From JANJWP01 sp964540725 (GTDB taxonomy: Bacteria; Patescibacteriota; Gracilibacteria; BD1-5; UBA2023): DNA of 64,000 nucleotides. The DNA is taken from positions 117,089 through 181,088 of the forward strand of contig CAZINU010000002.1 of the NCBI GenBank assembly GCA_964540725.1. The letters are read 5' to 3'. The number at the start of each line of letters is the position of its first letter. The stretch's first letter is position 1. Below, piece after piece: positions 63,920-64,000 of this stretch. A model generated the notes under the pieces. It was not told the DNA's origin. It saw only the letters and a program-made list of their open reading frames with translations, and did not search any database. A program made the position numbers and the translations under genes.

Positions 63920-64000
63920 CGACCCGTCAACCGGGGCCGCGGAAAGAAAGATTCAAGAATAAAAGCGGACACTTTTAAGGGAATAGTTCGGTAATGGCGA

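Noticed and set aside
63920..64000. A further gene starting at the right edge (ATG at 63994)
   Set aside because: Only seven bases are visible after the ATG, so no product can be supported.

Overview
The window is about 64 kb of densely coding, GC-rich bacterial chromosome (roughly 55-60 % G+C by eye) with two 100-N scaffold gaps (23142-23241 and 42680-42779). Its key property is the genetic code: at least 26 in-frame TGA codons interrupt otherwise intact genes, and every recognisable gene ends in TAA or TAG. At conserved positions (GatA before TDTGGS, Mfd DL-x-LLVVDEEH, Ddl C-x-GPGNEREVS, the GGDEF-domain GRN motif, a poly-glycine linker) the TGA stands where glycine is expected. This is translation table 25, known from Gracilibacteria (BD1-5) and Absconditabacteria (SR1) in the Patescibacteria/CPR. 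I therefore read the genes with UGA=Gly, which fuses many fragments into full-length proteins and reveals genes invisible under the standard code. No rRNA or tRNA gene was found. Start codons are mostly preceded by pyrimidine-rich sequence and lack a Shine-Dalgarno motif; only two genes (51209 and 62756) have a strong one.

Layout. 1-3.6 kb: gatA (-), exonuclease III and a cation-diffusion transporter. 3.5-10.9 kb: a SUF iron-sulfur block (sufC, sufB, sufD, two accessory proteins, sufS, an EamA transporter, sufU). 11-15.5 kb: a ZIP metal transporter, two small unknowns, a sortase, rpsU, recA with a palindrome over its promoter, and a zinc-ribbon protein. 15.6-19.7 kb: dnaJ, a diguanylate cyclase, an alkylguanine-transferase-like protein and a nucleotidyltransferase. 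19.6-26.2 kb: a four-gene minus-strand cluster of large unknown membrane/coiled-coil proteins, the best candidate for an undescribed system. 26.4-30.2 kb: an RNA m5U methyltransferase, a cohesin-like surface protein, an exported TPR protein and an unknown. 30.3-37.6 kb: mfd, holA, groS, a 67-aa protein, groL, and frr. 37.7-44.6 kb: surface and secretion genes: a sortase substrate, a 1033-aa EF-hand protein, a small lipoprotein and a Cys-rich repeat protein. 44.6-49.7 kb: a methyltransferase-like membrane protein, an FtsB-like protein, and a FecR protein with a CHASE2 adenylate cyclase. 49.7-51.7 kb: a promoter-to-terminator non-coding RNA candidate, a CBS protein and an anomalous small ORF. 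51.7-55.8 kb: thrS, a gene visible only with code 25, grpE and a YtxH-like protein. 55.9-64 kb: pilT, a cNMP-binding/GAF protein, a VirD4/TraG-like ATPase, ddl, a ferredoxin-reductase-like flavoprotein and a membrane protein.

Taken together the genes describe a small-genome but surprisingly signal-rich cell: SUF cluster biogenesis, the DnaJ/GrpE/GroESL chaperones, transcription-coupled repair, c-di-GMP and cAMP synthesis plus a cNMP sensor, retractile type IV pili (PilT), a sortase with a TGPE-type substrate, and large adhesin-like or membrane proteins. This fits an episymbiotic, surface-attached lifestyle (inference). Three copies of a ~120-bp palindromic intergenic element occur between genes.
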